From the NCBI RefSeq assembly GCF_019703515.2, contig NC_059348.1, forward strand, positions 20,293,656-20,357,655: 64,000 nt of DNA, given 5' to 3'. This DNA is from Myxocyprinus asiaticus. Lineage: Eukaryota > Chordata > Actinopteri > Cypriniformes > Catostomidae. The notes beneath the pieces were generated by a model that saw only the letters and a program-made list of their open reading frames with translations, made no database searches and had not been told where the DNA came from. The position numbers and the translations under genes are program-made. Positions within the stretch are counted from its first letter, which is position 1. Every line of letters starts with the position of its first letter. Of the stretch, positions 45,301 through 58,300 are shown in pieces.

Positions 45301-48300
45301 TCTGCCATTCCCTTATTAATATGTAATCCATAAAAAGTAACTATAATCTGACCTAGTATTTTAAGTACTTTTTATCTGTAATTTGATTATGTAATCCAGA
45401 TTACATGTAACCAGTTACTTCCCAGCACTGCATATAAGAGCTAGAGTGTACAGTATGATGGCACATTAGTACAATGCAGTCCTTCATACACATATTTTAT
45501 GATGGTACAGTTATTTGGTAAATACAAAATGTATTCCAATAAATTCCCACTCTGTCCTCTAAGGGGCTCCATAGCTTGTGGTTCTAGAGGAAAATCTATA
45601 GATTATAAATATCAAGACAAAATAACATAAGCAGAAACTGAATGAGGACAGATTCCATAGAGCAAAGTGGGACCTACAGTAGAAAATCCCAACCCTTCAC
45701 CATAACCAACAGTTTAAGTGTAAACATTGTCTAGAGAAGTGGCTCTTGCACGCTGGGACTAAATGTGCTCTTTAAAGAAAGATCAACATGAGCTATGAGA
45801 GCGAGAGCAATGAAAGATGTCAGAAAAAGTAAGTGAGAGTGGAGGTTTGGTCCAGAGGAGACCAAGTTGAAATCTACAGGGGGCACTTACTTAGGCCTTT
45901 GGATAGCATGTCGTCTGGGTTGTCCTGTGGAGCGGTCAGGAAGGGAGCAACAAGAAAGACAACAACCACAAGAGTATATGGGTTACTGAGACACTCTGAG
46001 GCCTGGTCCAGCCACTGGACACAGCAGGCACCAAGCTTTTCTGAGGACCACACACACCTCTGTCCGCTGGACATGCAAGCACATGGTGTTGTTGCTTCAA
46101 AAACGGCTCTAATGCCCGCTGTGCCCAGTGGAGCAGTGCCCACCTCTGTCCTTATGACCTGCTGCCCTATTCTTGCCCAGGTGTGCTGCCTTCAGTGGCG
46201 GGATTGTCTGTACTTACGGTCCACATCGCTTGTTTCCTGCTCACTCGCCTCCTTGTTCTTGTAGAAGCGGAACTTGCGAGAAAAGAGGTTCTTTTTACGC
46301 TTGTCATTGAGGGACTGCTGAGGAAGAGAAGGAAGGGCAAAAGAAAAGAAGGGCAGGGGAAGAGGGCTGTCTAATGTCCATATGGAGAAAAAAAAAGATC
46401 TTGGCTTTGTGGATCTCTGATGGTTTAATTAACCGTTTCAAGTCAAATGCCATTGACATTCTAAGTAATTCAAAATAAATTTGAAGAGCAATTAGACATG
46501 TGATAACTTTCTGTTTTAAGTGGTGGAATCAGAAGTATGTACAGTTGAAGTCAGAAGTTTACATACACCTTAGACAAATACATTTAAACTCAGTTTTTCA
46601 CAATTCCTGACCTTTAATCATAGAAAACATTCCCTGTCTTAGGTCAGTTAGGATCACTACTTTATTTTAAGAATGTGAAATGTCAGAATAATAGTAGAGA
46701 GAATTATTTATTTCAGCTTTTATTTCTTTCATCACATTCCCAGTGGGTCAGAAGTTTACATACACTTTGTTAGTATTTGGTAGCATTGCCTTTAAATTGT
46801 TTAACTTGGGTCAAATGTTTTGGGAGCCTTCCACAAGCTTCTCACAATAAGTTGCTGGAATTTTGGCCCATTCCTCCAGACAGAACTGGTGTAACCAAGT
46901 CAGGTTTGTAGGCCTCCTTGCTCGCACACACTTTTTCAGTTCTGCCCACAAATGTTCTATCAGATTGAGGTCAGGGCTTTGTGATGGCCACTCCAATACC
47001 TTGACTTTGTTGTCCTTAAGCCATTTTGCCACAACTTTGGAGATATGCTTTGGGTCATTGTTTTAGGATTGATTTGCACTTTTCACACCAAACTACATTT
47101 ATCTCTAGGAGACAGAATGCGTCTCCTTCCTGAGCGGTTTGATGGCTGCATAGTCCCATGGTGTTTATACTTGCATACTATTGTTTGTACAGATGAACAT
47201 GGTACCTTCAGGCATTTGGAAATTGCTCCCAAGGATGAACCAGACTTGTGGAGGTCCACAATTTTTTTCTGAGGTCTTGGCTGATTTCTTTTGATTTTCC
47301 CATGATGTCAAGAAAATAGGCACTGAGTTTGAAGGTAGGCCTTAAAATACATCCACAGGAACACCTCCAATTCAGTACACCTCCTATCAGAAGCTAACTG
47401 GCTAATTGTCTAAAGGATTGACATCATTTTCTGGAATTTTCCAAGCTGCTTAAAGGCACAGTTAACTTAATGTATGTAAACTTCTGACAAACTGGAATTG
47501 TGATATAGTCAATTCAAAGTTAAACAATCTGTCTGTAAACAACTGTTGGAAAAATTACTTGTGTCATGCACAAAGTAGATGTCCTAAACGACTTGCCAAA
47601 ACTATAGTTTGCTAATATTAAATCTATGGAGTGGTTAAAAAATGAGTTTTAATTACTTCAACCTAAATGTATGTAAACTTCTGACTTCGACTGTATGAAA
47701 TGCATGAAGAACTGAAGTGGACAAATAAATGGATTGAAGCCATAGACCCAAGGACACTCAAGACAGAAGGTTTGTGAAGGCAGACGGACAGAATTGCTCT
47801 ATTTGCATGCAGAGGGTAAGAAGCTTTGTAAAGTTGCCAGAAGCATGTGCTTTGGCTGTGGCTACTTTTCTTATCAGCAGTGACACCAGGACAAAAGTTA
47901 AGTAGTACTACAAGGCTGTATTTTTGGAAATCACTGAACATTGGCAGTGAGGCATCCTGATTACAGGTGCATCATATGTAGGGTATATCCATTCAGACAG
48001 TGATTTTACACTGCAGATATTTGGAGAGAGTTACACAGTAGTGAGAGGAGAAAAAGTGTAAAAATAAAAGACAGGAGCGAGGGAGGGGTAAGAAGGAGGT
48101 GTGGCGTTCAGAAGGACGAGCAGTCCGACATCAATGGCAAGCGTATTTGTCCTTTGTTTTCCTATCATGCATGTTTTGCATTTATTGGCATGTTAGACAG
48201 AATGTGCTATGGCTACAAGTCTGGTCTTTAACATCTTTGCCTTATTAATGAGTTATAGATGCCTCCAGCACTTGCGGTTACACATGCTGTTAATTTAGAC

Positions 48301-51300
48301 TGGGCCATTCGTACGGCAGACTGATTAGTACAAGACATCCAGAACATTACAATTCCACTGAATGCATTGACTGAGCATTATTACATGTGAGTTAATATCA
48401 AATGGTCAAACTTTCACAGAGGTAGGGACACAAGCAAATTCTCGTTGTAAAGCGATTTTAAATGCATTTCAATTTTATTTAATGTACACTAGATATTTAG
48501 ATTTGTTGGTCACTAACACTACAATGCGCAAGACCTCCGTTTCAAAACCTTGTGAGCTTCCTAACTAGATAGCATTTTAAGGCATCATAGCTTTGCTTCT
48601 CATGAGAATGCTGTTCAAAAACAGCCTAAGGCTGCTACTTGTGTAGGCAGTAGACAGCAGACACAAAGGCAGCTCACTAGGTTTTAGAAGAGTGTCTTAG
48701 CATTGTGACAGATTTTTTTTTATGATATCAGTGTCTTTTAGTGTAACTGTTTACATCTTAGTTGGTATTCAGGTATGAAATGTTTCACTCACCCCTTTCT
48801 CTCGTGACTTTGAGTTGAATTTTACTGTCTTTAATCTGGCTCTCTCCTTCTTCTCCACTCTGGAAGGAAAACACACAGGATCCCACATTACAGTAGATGT
48901 TAATCAACTTTTCATCCATTTTACACCCCCTTTAAAGCACAAATCCCCTTCATTAGGACAACTTCAAGACATGTGCTAGAGGATCTTGATGGTGAGCTAT
49001 CAGTAAACATATAGGATGACTCAGGTCCAGTCTAAACCTTCTTGAAGACTTTGGTGGAATGATGTTGGAGGACCTTGAAAGGATATTATTTCTGAATGGA
49101 TTCAATGTCTGTGACTCTTTAACAGTCTTGTATTTCCCAGGTATGGTTGAGGCAAGTTTAAATCTTTCATGGAGGTTGGCCATTTTAACATGCCATGGAG
49201 GTAGCATGTTAAAAATGAATGAATTATCAACAGGGAGCCATATTCTAGATTTTCCTTATGGACAAGTTAACATTAGTTGTATGGGGAGGTGATACAGTAT
49301 ATGAGGAGAGCGAGAGATGGGACTCGAGCTGTAAGTCTCTAAACATGAAGCTCAAACAGTGCCAAAGTGAGTCTATCACATTCTGACTCAAATATACCAC
49401 ATTCTGACACAAATATCTTGAGAAAATGGCCTTGAGGGGGGTCGCACACAGGACGCATCTGGCGGACGACATGGCGCGTTCTAAAATTCGAAACAGCTGT
49501 TTCCAATGAAGGTATGCACACCGTCACCGCCACTCAGTGTCTGTCGCGGTGCCCAGCTATGACTCCAGAGGCTTCTCAAATTTCAGCCGTGCCACAGAGG
49601 GCAACTCACATATTTTCCATTAAATTCAACCCAAATCATTATCAAAGGACATAGATTATTTACTTTAGCATTCTTCATTCTTGAACAAGGGAAAAACCTT
49701 GGTAACTTTTGTGTGTACAGACTGCAACCTGAACCACACTGACGTGCCCTGTGTTTGATACCTGTGCCGTGTCCTAGCCGTGAGGTGGCATGGCACTTCT
49801 AGTCCGGTGTGCGACTGCCTTTGGAAGTAGCTGATCCTCTTAAACCTTGTGAATCATGTGATCATAATGGGGCAGTATGAAGTTCTAACCAAACATCAAA
49901 GTACTTGCCATTAATGGTGCAAGTGTTTTTTTAAGAGGTCTGAAACCCGACCCCGCCATGAGGGGATTTGACAAACCGCTGGGTTTCGGGCCGGATTCGG
50001 CTAACTTTTTTAAGTATGACTTTAGGTTTAGGTTGGGTTTGTAGTTAATGAAAAAATAAATAGGCCTACCTAATTTGTTTTGCACATATGCTCTCCCTCA
50101 CAGACACGCGCACATGTACGAGTTAGGGGCCGTTCACACTGAATGTGTTTTTGTGCCCATCCGCACTGTTTTTCCATTGTTTTCCTAAGCAAACACATGC
50201 TGAATGGACGTCTTTGATCACTGCAAAGCTTCTCACTATTTTTTAGCATCTCCTGCAGAACCGCCGCATTTTTAGACACTGTGACAACTTAGATTTTTAT
50301 AAAAATGCATCTCGAGACACTTGTGTTATGTTTCATTCTTTGCACTGCATATAGCTTGTTTTTAGCACAGGCGTCACAAAGATTCGATGTTTTGTTGAAA
50401 TTTAGGTTGCAAAGAGGACTTAATGTGACTGTTAATGTACATTGTTACACATGATTACAGATTCTTCTGCAGCAAGAAAAGTTTCGGTGCTTAATTCATG
50501 GTAAGCCAATGTTTTTTCCCTTTTTGTCCATCGTGCCTTTTCTTTAAACATGTATGTTAACTGTTTCCTACTGTTACCTTTCGTAGCTGCCTAGGATGCT
50601 TACATAAAATACAGCCTATTGCAACAACAGAAGAAATTGGGAAAGCAATTATAAAGAAATTATGAAGAGAATGAGCGATTTTGGGTTCTGGTCCAGTTCG
50701 GGCATAAAATCTGAGAGTATGGGTCAGGTTCGGGCTTCATTTTAAGGGCAATGCAGACCTCTAGTTTTTTGTTGACTCTCTCACCTCCTCTTGCTAGGGA
50801 TGACGCCCATCTCCTCCACCTCTCCTTGAGGAGTGACCTGCCGTGCCTGCCACCACTCATCATCTGAAGCGTTCACCACATGCAGGATATCCCCAAACTT
50901 GAAGTTCAGGCCCTGGCTGGGCAATCCCGAATCCTTTGTTTTATCATAATCAAACAGCACTCTGCAGAAAACATCAAAAAGAGAAACACTCAATATGTTT
51001 CCCTTTAATGTTTGAGCTTTAAGCTGCTATAAAAATGCTTAAACTTATCTCTAATATCTATGATATACAACTAAATCACTTAAATGAATGTTTGAACTGT
51101 AAATAAAAGTAATCTCATTCCAATTACGCAATTTATACAAATTAAATTGAAACACATAATTGGAGTACTTGTGTCTAGTTTATAGTTCCATGTGGTGTGC
51201 TGTAGATATCTGTCCAGTACCTGACGTATAGCGATCTCTTCTGACTGGTCCTCAGGGATCCTGAGCCTGAGCTGATGCTACTGTTCATCATCTGCTCTCT

Positions 51301-54300
51301 CAGGTCATGGATCTTGGCCTCAAATCGTCTGTACTCTGAAAAACAAAAGGCCACCAAACTTCAACACTCCTCTCTCAGAGTGCAGCTGATATATGGAGAT
51401 GTTTCAGGTGCTTTAGTTTGTTCAGCTGCTCACAAGTTATTACACAGATATATGATTAGATGTGTTTAGAAGATACAGTATGAAAGACTTTACATGAGAA
51501 GATCATGGAAAAATGTGTTGCGGAATATTTCTATTATGCAAATTCCACTGGGTTTCCCCAAGAGGTAGGCCAATATATCGGTTTTAACCGATTAATCGGT
51601 GGCGATAGTTGCTTTTTGGAACTTTTGGTTTCGATCCATTTGGAAGACCCATTTGCGACCGAGCTTTAACTTCCTGGCTGATGTCTTGAGATGTTGCTTC
51701 AATTTATCCACATAATTTTCCTTCCTCATGATGCCATCTATTTGGTGAAGTGCAACAGTCCCTCCTGCAGCAAATCACCCCACAACATGATGCTGCATCC
51801 CCCACAGTTGGGATGGTGTTCTTCGGCTTGCAAGCCTCACCCTTTTGCCTCTAAACATAACGATGGTCATTATGGCCAAACAGTTCAATTTTGTTTCATC
51901 AGACCAGAGGACATTTATCCAAAAAGTAAGATCTTTGTCGCCTTGTGCACTTGCAAACTGTAGTCTGGCTTTTTTACGATGGTTTTGGAGCAGTGGCTTC
52001 TTCTTTGCTGAGCAGCCTTTCAGGTTATGTCAATATAGGACTCGTTTTACTGTGGATATAGATACTTTTCTACTTGTTTCTTCCAGTATCTTCACAAGGT
52101 CCTTTGCTGTTGTTCTGGGATTGATTTGCACTTTTCGTGCCAAACTTTGTTCATCTCTAGGAGACAGAATGCGTCTCCTTCCTGAGCTGTATGATGGCTG
52201 CATGGTCCCATGGAGTTTATACTTGCATACTATTGTTTGTACAGATAAATGTGGTACCTTCAGGCATTTGGAAATTGCTCCCAAGAATGAGCCAAACTTG
52301 TGGAGGTCCACAATTTATTTTCTGAGGTCTTGGCTGATTTATTTTTATTTTCCCATGATGTCAAGCAAAGAGGCACTGAGTTTGAAGGTAGGCCTTAAAA
52401 TACATCCAGGTACACCTCCAATTGATTCCAATTAGCCTATCAGAAGCAAATTGGATAATTGCCTAAAGGCTTGACATCATTTTCTGAAATTTTCCAAGCT
52501 GCTAAAAGGCACAGTTAACTTAGTGTATGTAAATTTCTGACCCACTGGAATTGTGATATAGTCATTTAAAAGTGAAACAATCTGTCTGTAAACAATTGTT
52601 GGAAAAATTACTCATGTCATGCACAAAGTAGATGTCCTAAATGACCTGCCAAAATTATATTAATAATTAAATCTGTGGAGTTTTACTGATTTCAACCTAA
52701 GTGTATGTAAACTTCTGACTTATACATATATACTTCGATCAGCCACAACATTAAAACCACCTGCCAAATATTGTACAGGTCCCCCTTGAGCTGCCAAAAC
52801 AGCACCGACCCACATCTCAGAATAGCATTCTGAGATGAAAATCTTCTCACCACGATTGTACAGAGCGGTTATCTGAGTTACTGTAGACTTTGTCAGTTCT
52901 AACCAGTCTGGCCATTCTCTGTTGACCTCTCTCATTAACTAGGCATTTCCATCCACAGAACTGCCACTCACTGGATGACCATTTGGAGTAAATTCTAGAG
53001 ACTGTTGTCCGTGAAAATCCCAGGAGATCAGCAGTTAGAGAAATACTCAAACCAGCCCATCTGGCACCAACAATCATCCATGCGATTATCTAATCAGCCA
53101 ATCGTGTGATAGCACTGCAGTGCATGTAATCATGCAGATACAGGTCAGGAGCTTCATTTAATGTTCACATCAACCATCAGAATGGGGAAAAAATGTGATC
53201 TCTGATTTGGAGCAATGCATGATTGTTGGTGCCAGATGGGCATTTCCACACACACCAGTCTCTAGAATTTACTCCGAATGGTGCCAAAAACAAAAAACAT
53301 CCAGTAAGGGGCAGTTCTGCAGATGAAAACCCCTTGTTGATGAGAGAGGCCAAATCATTGAGATCACATTTTTTCCCCATTCTGATGGAAAGATTTCAGC
53401 CACAACTGCCAGAAGAATTGTACGGGATTCAAAGAAAAACCCAAAGGTAACCTCAGGAGAAAAACAGGCTGCTCTGGGAAAAGACGGTGTGGTTGTTTCA
53501 AGGAGCACAATACAACTATACTTGAACAAAAATGAGCTGCATGGTCCAGTTGCCAGAAAGAAGCCAATGCCACAAAAAAGTCTGGTTACAATATGCCCAA
53601 CAACACCTTGACACACCTCACAGCTTCTGGCACACTGTAATTTGGAGTGACGAGACCAAAATAGAGCTTTATGCTCACAACCATAAGCGCTATGTTTGGA
53701 GAGGGGTCAACAAGTATTGTGCTCCTTGAAACAACCACACCATCTTTTCCCAGAGCAGCCTGTATTTCTCCTGAGGTTACCTGTGGGTTTTTCTTTGTAT
53801 CCCGAACAATTCTTCTGGCAGTTGTGGCTAAAATCTTTCTTGGTCTACCTGACCTTGGCTTGGTATCAAGAGATCCCCGAATTTTCCACTTCTTAATAAG
53901 TGATAGAACAGTACTGACTTGCATTTTCAAGGCTTTGGATATCTTTTTATATCCTTTTCCATCTTTATATAGTTCCATTACCTTGTTTCACAGTTCTTTT
54001 CTGCTCCCCATGGCTCAGTATCTAGCCTGCTCAGTGCATCCACGTGAGCTAACAAACTCATTGACTATTTATACACAGACACTAATTGCAATTTAAAAAG
54101 CCACAGGTGTGGGAAATTAACCTTTAATTGCCATTTAAACCTGTGTGTGTCACCTTGTGTGTCTGTAACAAGGCCAAACATTCAAGGGTATGTAAACTTT
54201 TGATTAGGGCCATTTGGGTGATTTCTGTTATCATTATGATTTAAAAAGGAGCCAAATAACTATGTGATAATAAATGGCTTCATATGATCACTATCCTTAA

Positions 54301-54387
54301 ATAAAAGACAGTTTTTTTGCATGATCAGTCATATTTTCAAAATGAATGCCACAATTTCTGCCAGGGTATGCAAACTTTTGAGCACAA

Positions 54388-54425
<38 letters not shown>

Positions 54426-55339
54426 ATGAAACATTGCATTTGTGCATTCGCGCTTTATTTGTCTTTTCTGACTTTGTTGCACTTTAATATAATGCAATAA
54501 CACAGTAACATAGTGATTGATGTATTTCGTCGTAAAATCAAGAGACCCTTCCCTTTAAATCTGAACACAAGTGGTCACAGGAGACGCATTCAGTGACTAG
54601 TTGTAAACAACGATGTGTCTCGCCTGACCACGTGATCGGATCACCGGAGACGCATCTTAATACCAGGTGTAAACGGGGTCTTAATTATAGAGCACTGTAA
54701 CAGGGCTAAGTTTCCATCATTTCAAAATAAGAATCTCTTGTGTGTTTTGGGCTTGTTTATAGTTAAAAGTCCTGTGTTATGCACCAAATCTTCATTTTCG
54801 TTTCTGGTTATTATTAGGGTTTTGGTTGCATAATAAACTGCATCTGGGATTTTATTTATTTTGGACTCCTGCAGCCTCTGTGTTTGTGCCCACCATATTA
54901 AACAAAGACTAAGAATTTGTTTTAACATTCTGTAAATCTATTTTACAACCCCAATTCCAAAAAAGTGAATGTTGTGTAAGTATGGAAAATGCTCATAAGT
55001 ACAAAATTGAGTGATTTGTAAATTCTGTTCACCCTGTTCTATATTGAAAGCAATAAAACAACACATTATTTGTTGTTTTATCTTGTTAATTATTTTTTTT
55101 TTTCATATATGTACGCTCAATTCAAATCAGATGATTGCAATACACACCAAAAAAAGTTAAGCCATTCAAGTGTTTACTAGGGCTGCCCCCTAATAGTCTA
55201 CCAATAGTCGATGAGAAGAGTCTTGGTCGACCAAGTTTTGATTGGTCAGTTGGTCACAGAACAAATACAAAAAGCTTTTGTACTTCCTGAGCTGAGATGT
55301 CTGAGATCATTTGCAGCAGTCATAGACGATACTTTTCTT

Positions 55340-55377
<38 letters not shown>

Positions 55378-58300
55378 GAAACAAAGAAAGAGTGAGAACC
55401 TTTTACATGTGTGTGTTCCACGAGACTGCATGCCTCCGTACAAACAGCATGTCATACATGCGCATAGATGGCTTTTCTGTCATCTGTTCTTCGAAATATC
55501 ATAAAGTGTGTTTCTTCAAGCGTGTGCCTGTGTGTCTACAGGCAAATTATTTATAATATTAATTTGATAATAATAATAGCCTAATAATAATAATTATTTA
55601 ATACGTTAATGGGAAAACGAGACAAACATTGTCTTGACATCGTCAAAGGCATCAGCTATTGGCGAACACTCTGACCATCGTCGATCCCCGAGATCATCAT
55701 CTGTTGGCACAACCCTAATGTGCATTTCTCTCTATAAATTGACTAAATGTTCAGACAGTCTCCTTGCTGGTTTTTCCAACACATTCAAAATCATTACCAC
55801 TTTTGCCGGTGTCGCTGCGGCTCACTTCGTGCGTGCGCTTGTAAAATTTATATCTTAAAGGCTCATTATTACGGTTTAGTATTTCTCTGTAATGTAGAAC
55901 AGTGTTTGCAATGTTACTTATACTTTCTCAGCCCTGGAACTCAAACCATTTTCTGATGCCCCCCAAAAAATATATATTTAAGTAATTAAATTAATATCAT
56001 AAACATGCGACAACTAGCGATTAAACTAACGATTACTAGTCGACTAGGACAATCTTTGGTCGGGGGCAGCCCTAGTGTTTACTACTTTGTAACATCACAG
56101 TTTCTTCTAATAACACTTATTAAGTATTTGGGCATTGAAGACACAAATTTGTGAAGTTTAGCGAGCAAAATTTTCTCCCATATACAGTACATCCATTATA
56201 CAGGTCTTCAGCTGTGCAATTGTACGGGGCCCTCGTTGCCGTGTAGTGTGCTTCATAATGCACCACACATTCTCAATTGGAGACAGGTCAGGACTGCAGG
56301 CAGGCCAAACTAGCACCCACACTCTCTGCTTACACAGCCATGTACTTGTAATCTGGGCAGTATGTGTTTTGGCATTGACCTGCTGGAGAATGTTGCCCTC
56401 AAAAATGTGCAAGTTATCCATGCCAAGGGCACTAACACACTCCCAAACCATGACAGACACTGGCACTTCTGGACAGTGTTGATGTATGGCCTCTGCTTTG
56501 CATAGTAAAGCCTTAACTTGCATCTGTGGATGCAGCGGCAAATGCTGTTGACTGACAAAGGTTTACTGAAGTATTCCCGAGCCAACGTCATGATATCCAT
56601 TACAAGACAGTGACATCTGATGGATCGGAGATCACATGCATTCAGAAGGGTTATCCAGCAGGACAACAACTCATATACTGCCTTGATCACAAGTGAATGG
56701 CTGTGTAAGCAGAGAGTGCGGGTGCTAGATTCGTCTGCCTGCAGTCCTGACCTGTCTCCAACTGAGAATGTGTGGCACATTTTAAAGCGTACAATACAGT
56801 AACGAAGGTCCCGTACAACTGTGCAGTTGAAGACCTGCATAATGGATGAATGGGGGAAAGTTCTGCTTGTTAAACTTGTGTCTTCAGTGCCCAAATGCTT
56901 AATAAGTGTTATTAGAAGAAAGGGTGATGTTATACAGTTGTAAACACTCGACTGTTCCAACTTTTGTGGAGCGTGTTGCAATCATCTGATTTGAAATGAG
57001 TAAAAAAAAACAAACAACAACAACAATTAAATTCATATGGTAAAACATCAAATAGTGTGTTGTTTTAGTGCTTTCAGTATAGCACAGGGTGATTATCAAC
57101 TTGCTTCTTTTAGCTTTTATTAGCATTTTCCATACTGTCTCAACTTTTTCTGAATTGGGGTCCTAAAAATGGCCGATTAATCGGTTAGCAAACTTTTCAC
57201 CACCTTAGTTATCGGTATCGATAAAATCCACTATCGGTTGACCTGTAGTTCCCCCCCATAATCAGTACAGAAAAATGTGGAAAAAAAGGGTGCGAATTCC
57301 ATACAGGCCTGGTGATGTCACACATAGTGTGAACAGTTTGAAGTTCAGCAGCATGCTCTAATTTACACAAACAGATCTCCACACCAAGATGGGAAGGAAA
57401 AGAGAGAGAAAAATTAAGATTACTCTGAATACAAGCAATACTGATGGGGGGGGGGTACACAGTTCTCTCTCCAGTGAATTTAAAGAGTAGATAACAGCCT
57501 CTGAAACAAAATACCACCTCTGCATGCTGTAAAGAAATAAGTCAACAATGTCCTCATAAGTGAAAAAGTTACCAATTAATCAAAGCCATCTGAAAATCAA
57601 ATAACTCCTCTCTGAGTGATCATCCCTATAGCTCACTTCTTTACTAAACAAACCTAGTACTTACAATCAGTAACTCTCAGGTCAGGGGAAAAGCTAATCC
57701 TCGAAGCAGTATGTAAACTCTGTGTTTATATTGATTGCTTTTACATGATTTTAATGTTCAGTGCTCACAAAGTACTATAAAAACAGTTAAAGCAGTAGGA
57801 AAAACACAGCTCTGAGTAAATGTAATTCTGTTGTTCAAAGGAGTTGAAATAGTTTATAGGACAGGATGTATCGTCAGCCTTGTATGCTTTAACATCCAAA
57901 TATCATTTTTATGAGTTCTATTTAAGAGTCTGACCTGACTAAAAAGAGTCAATAGATGGCTATAAAACTGGAGTATTGGCTTATTGGCTTTTTTCTTGTA
58001 ATAACACAACTAAGAGAGTCCTATTGATCGCTGATTGATATCTGGTTTATTATTATTGGTCTTTTAAAATGACTGACAGTGGCACTGTCCTGCAGTGAGA
58101 GACTCACCCTCTGGTCTGTACTGGGCAACAATGGTGACAGTTTGTCCGGCATTCTTCAGAGCTGTGGCAGCCTGTTCATGAGTGGCACTGCGTAGGTCTA
58201 TTCCATTCACCTGAGAGAGGTACAATGCTTTGTCAGCTGTTTTACATTAACTGGGCAAAGATAGTTCACACAATTTACTCACCCTTATGACTTTCTTCTG

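Larger units (their letters stand above)
51566..57252. mobile_element. Split MITE with nested transposons (cluster)
   Basis: The left piece TAGGCCAATATATCGGTTTT with CCGATTAATCGG and the right piece GGCCGATTAATCGGTTAG to CTATCGGTTGACCTGTAG are the two ends of one palindromic family (CGATTAATCGG core). They are separated by 5.5 kb of Tc1 and hAT copies listed below. In the dlg1 intron between PDZ3 and the SH3 linker. Confidence 0.65.

Noticed and set aside
45833..46264. 143-codon plus-strand frame across the dlg1 I2/I3 exons
   Set aside because: Antisense shadow. The minus strand has consensus splice sites and matches human DLG1.
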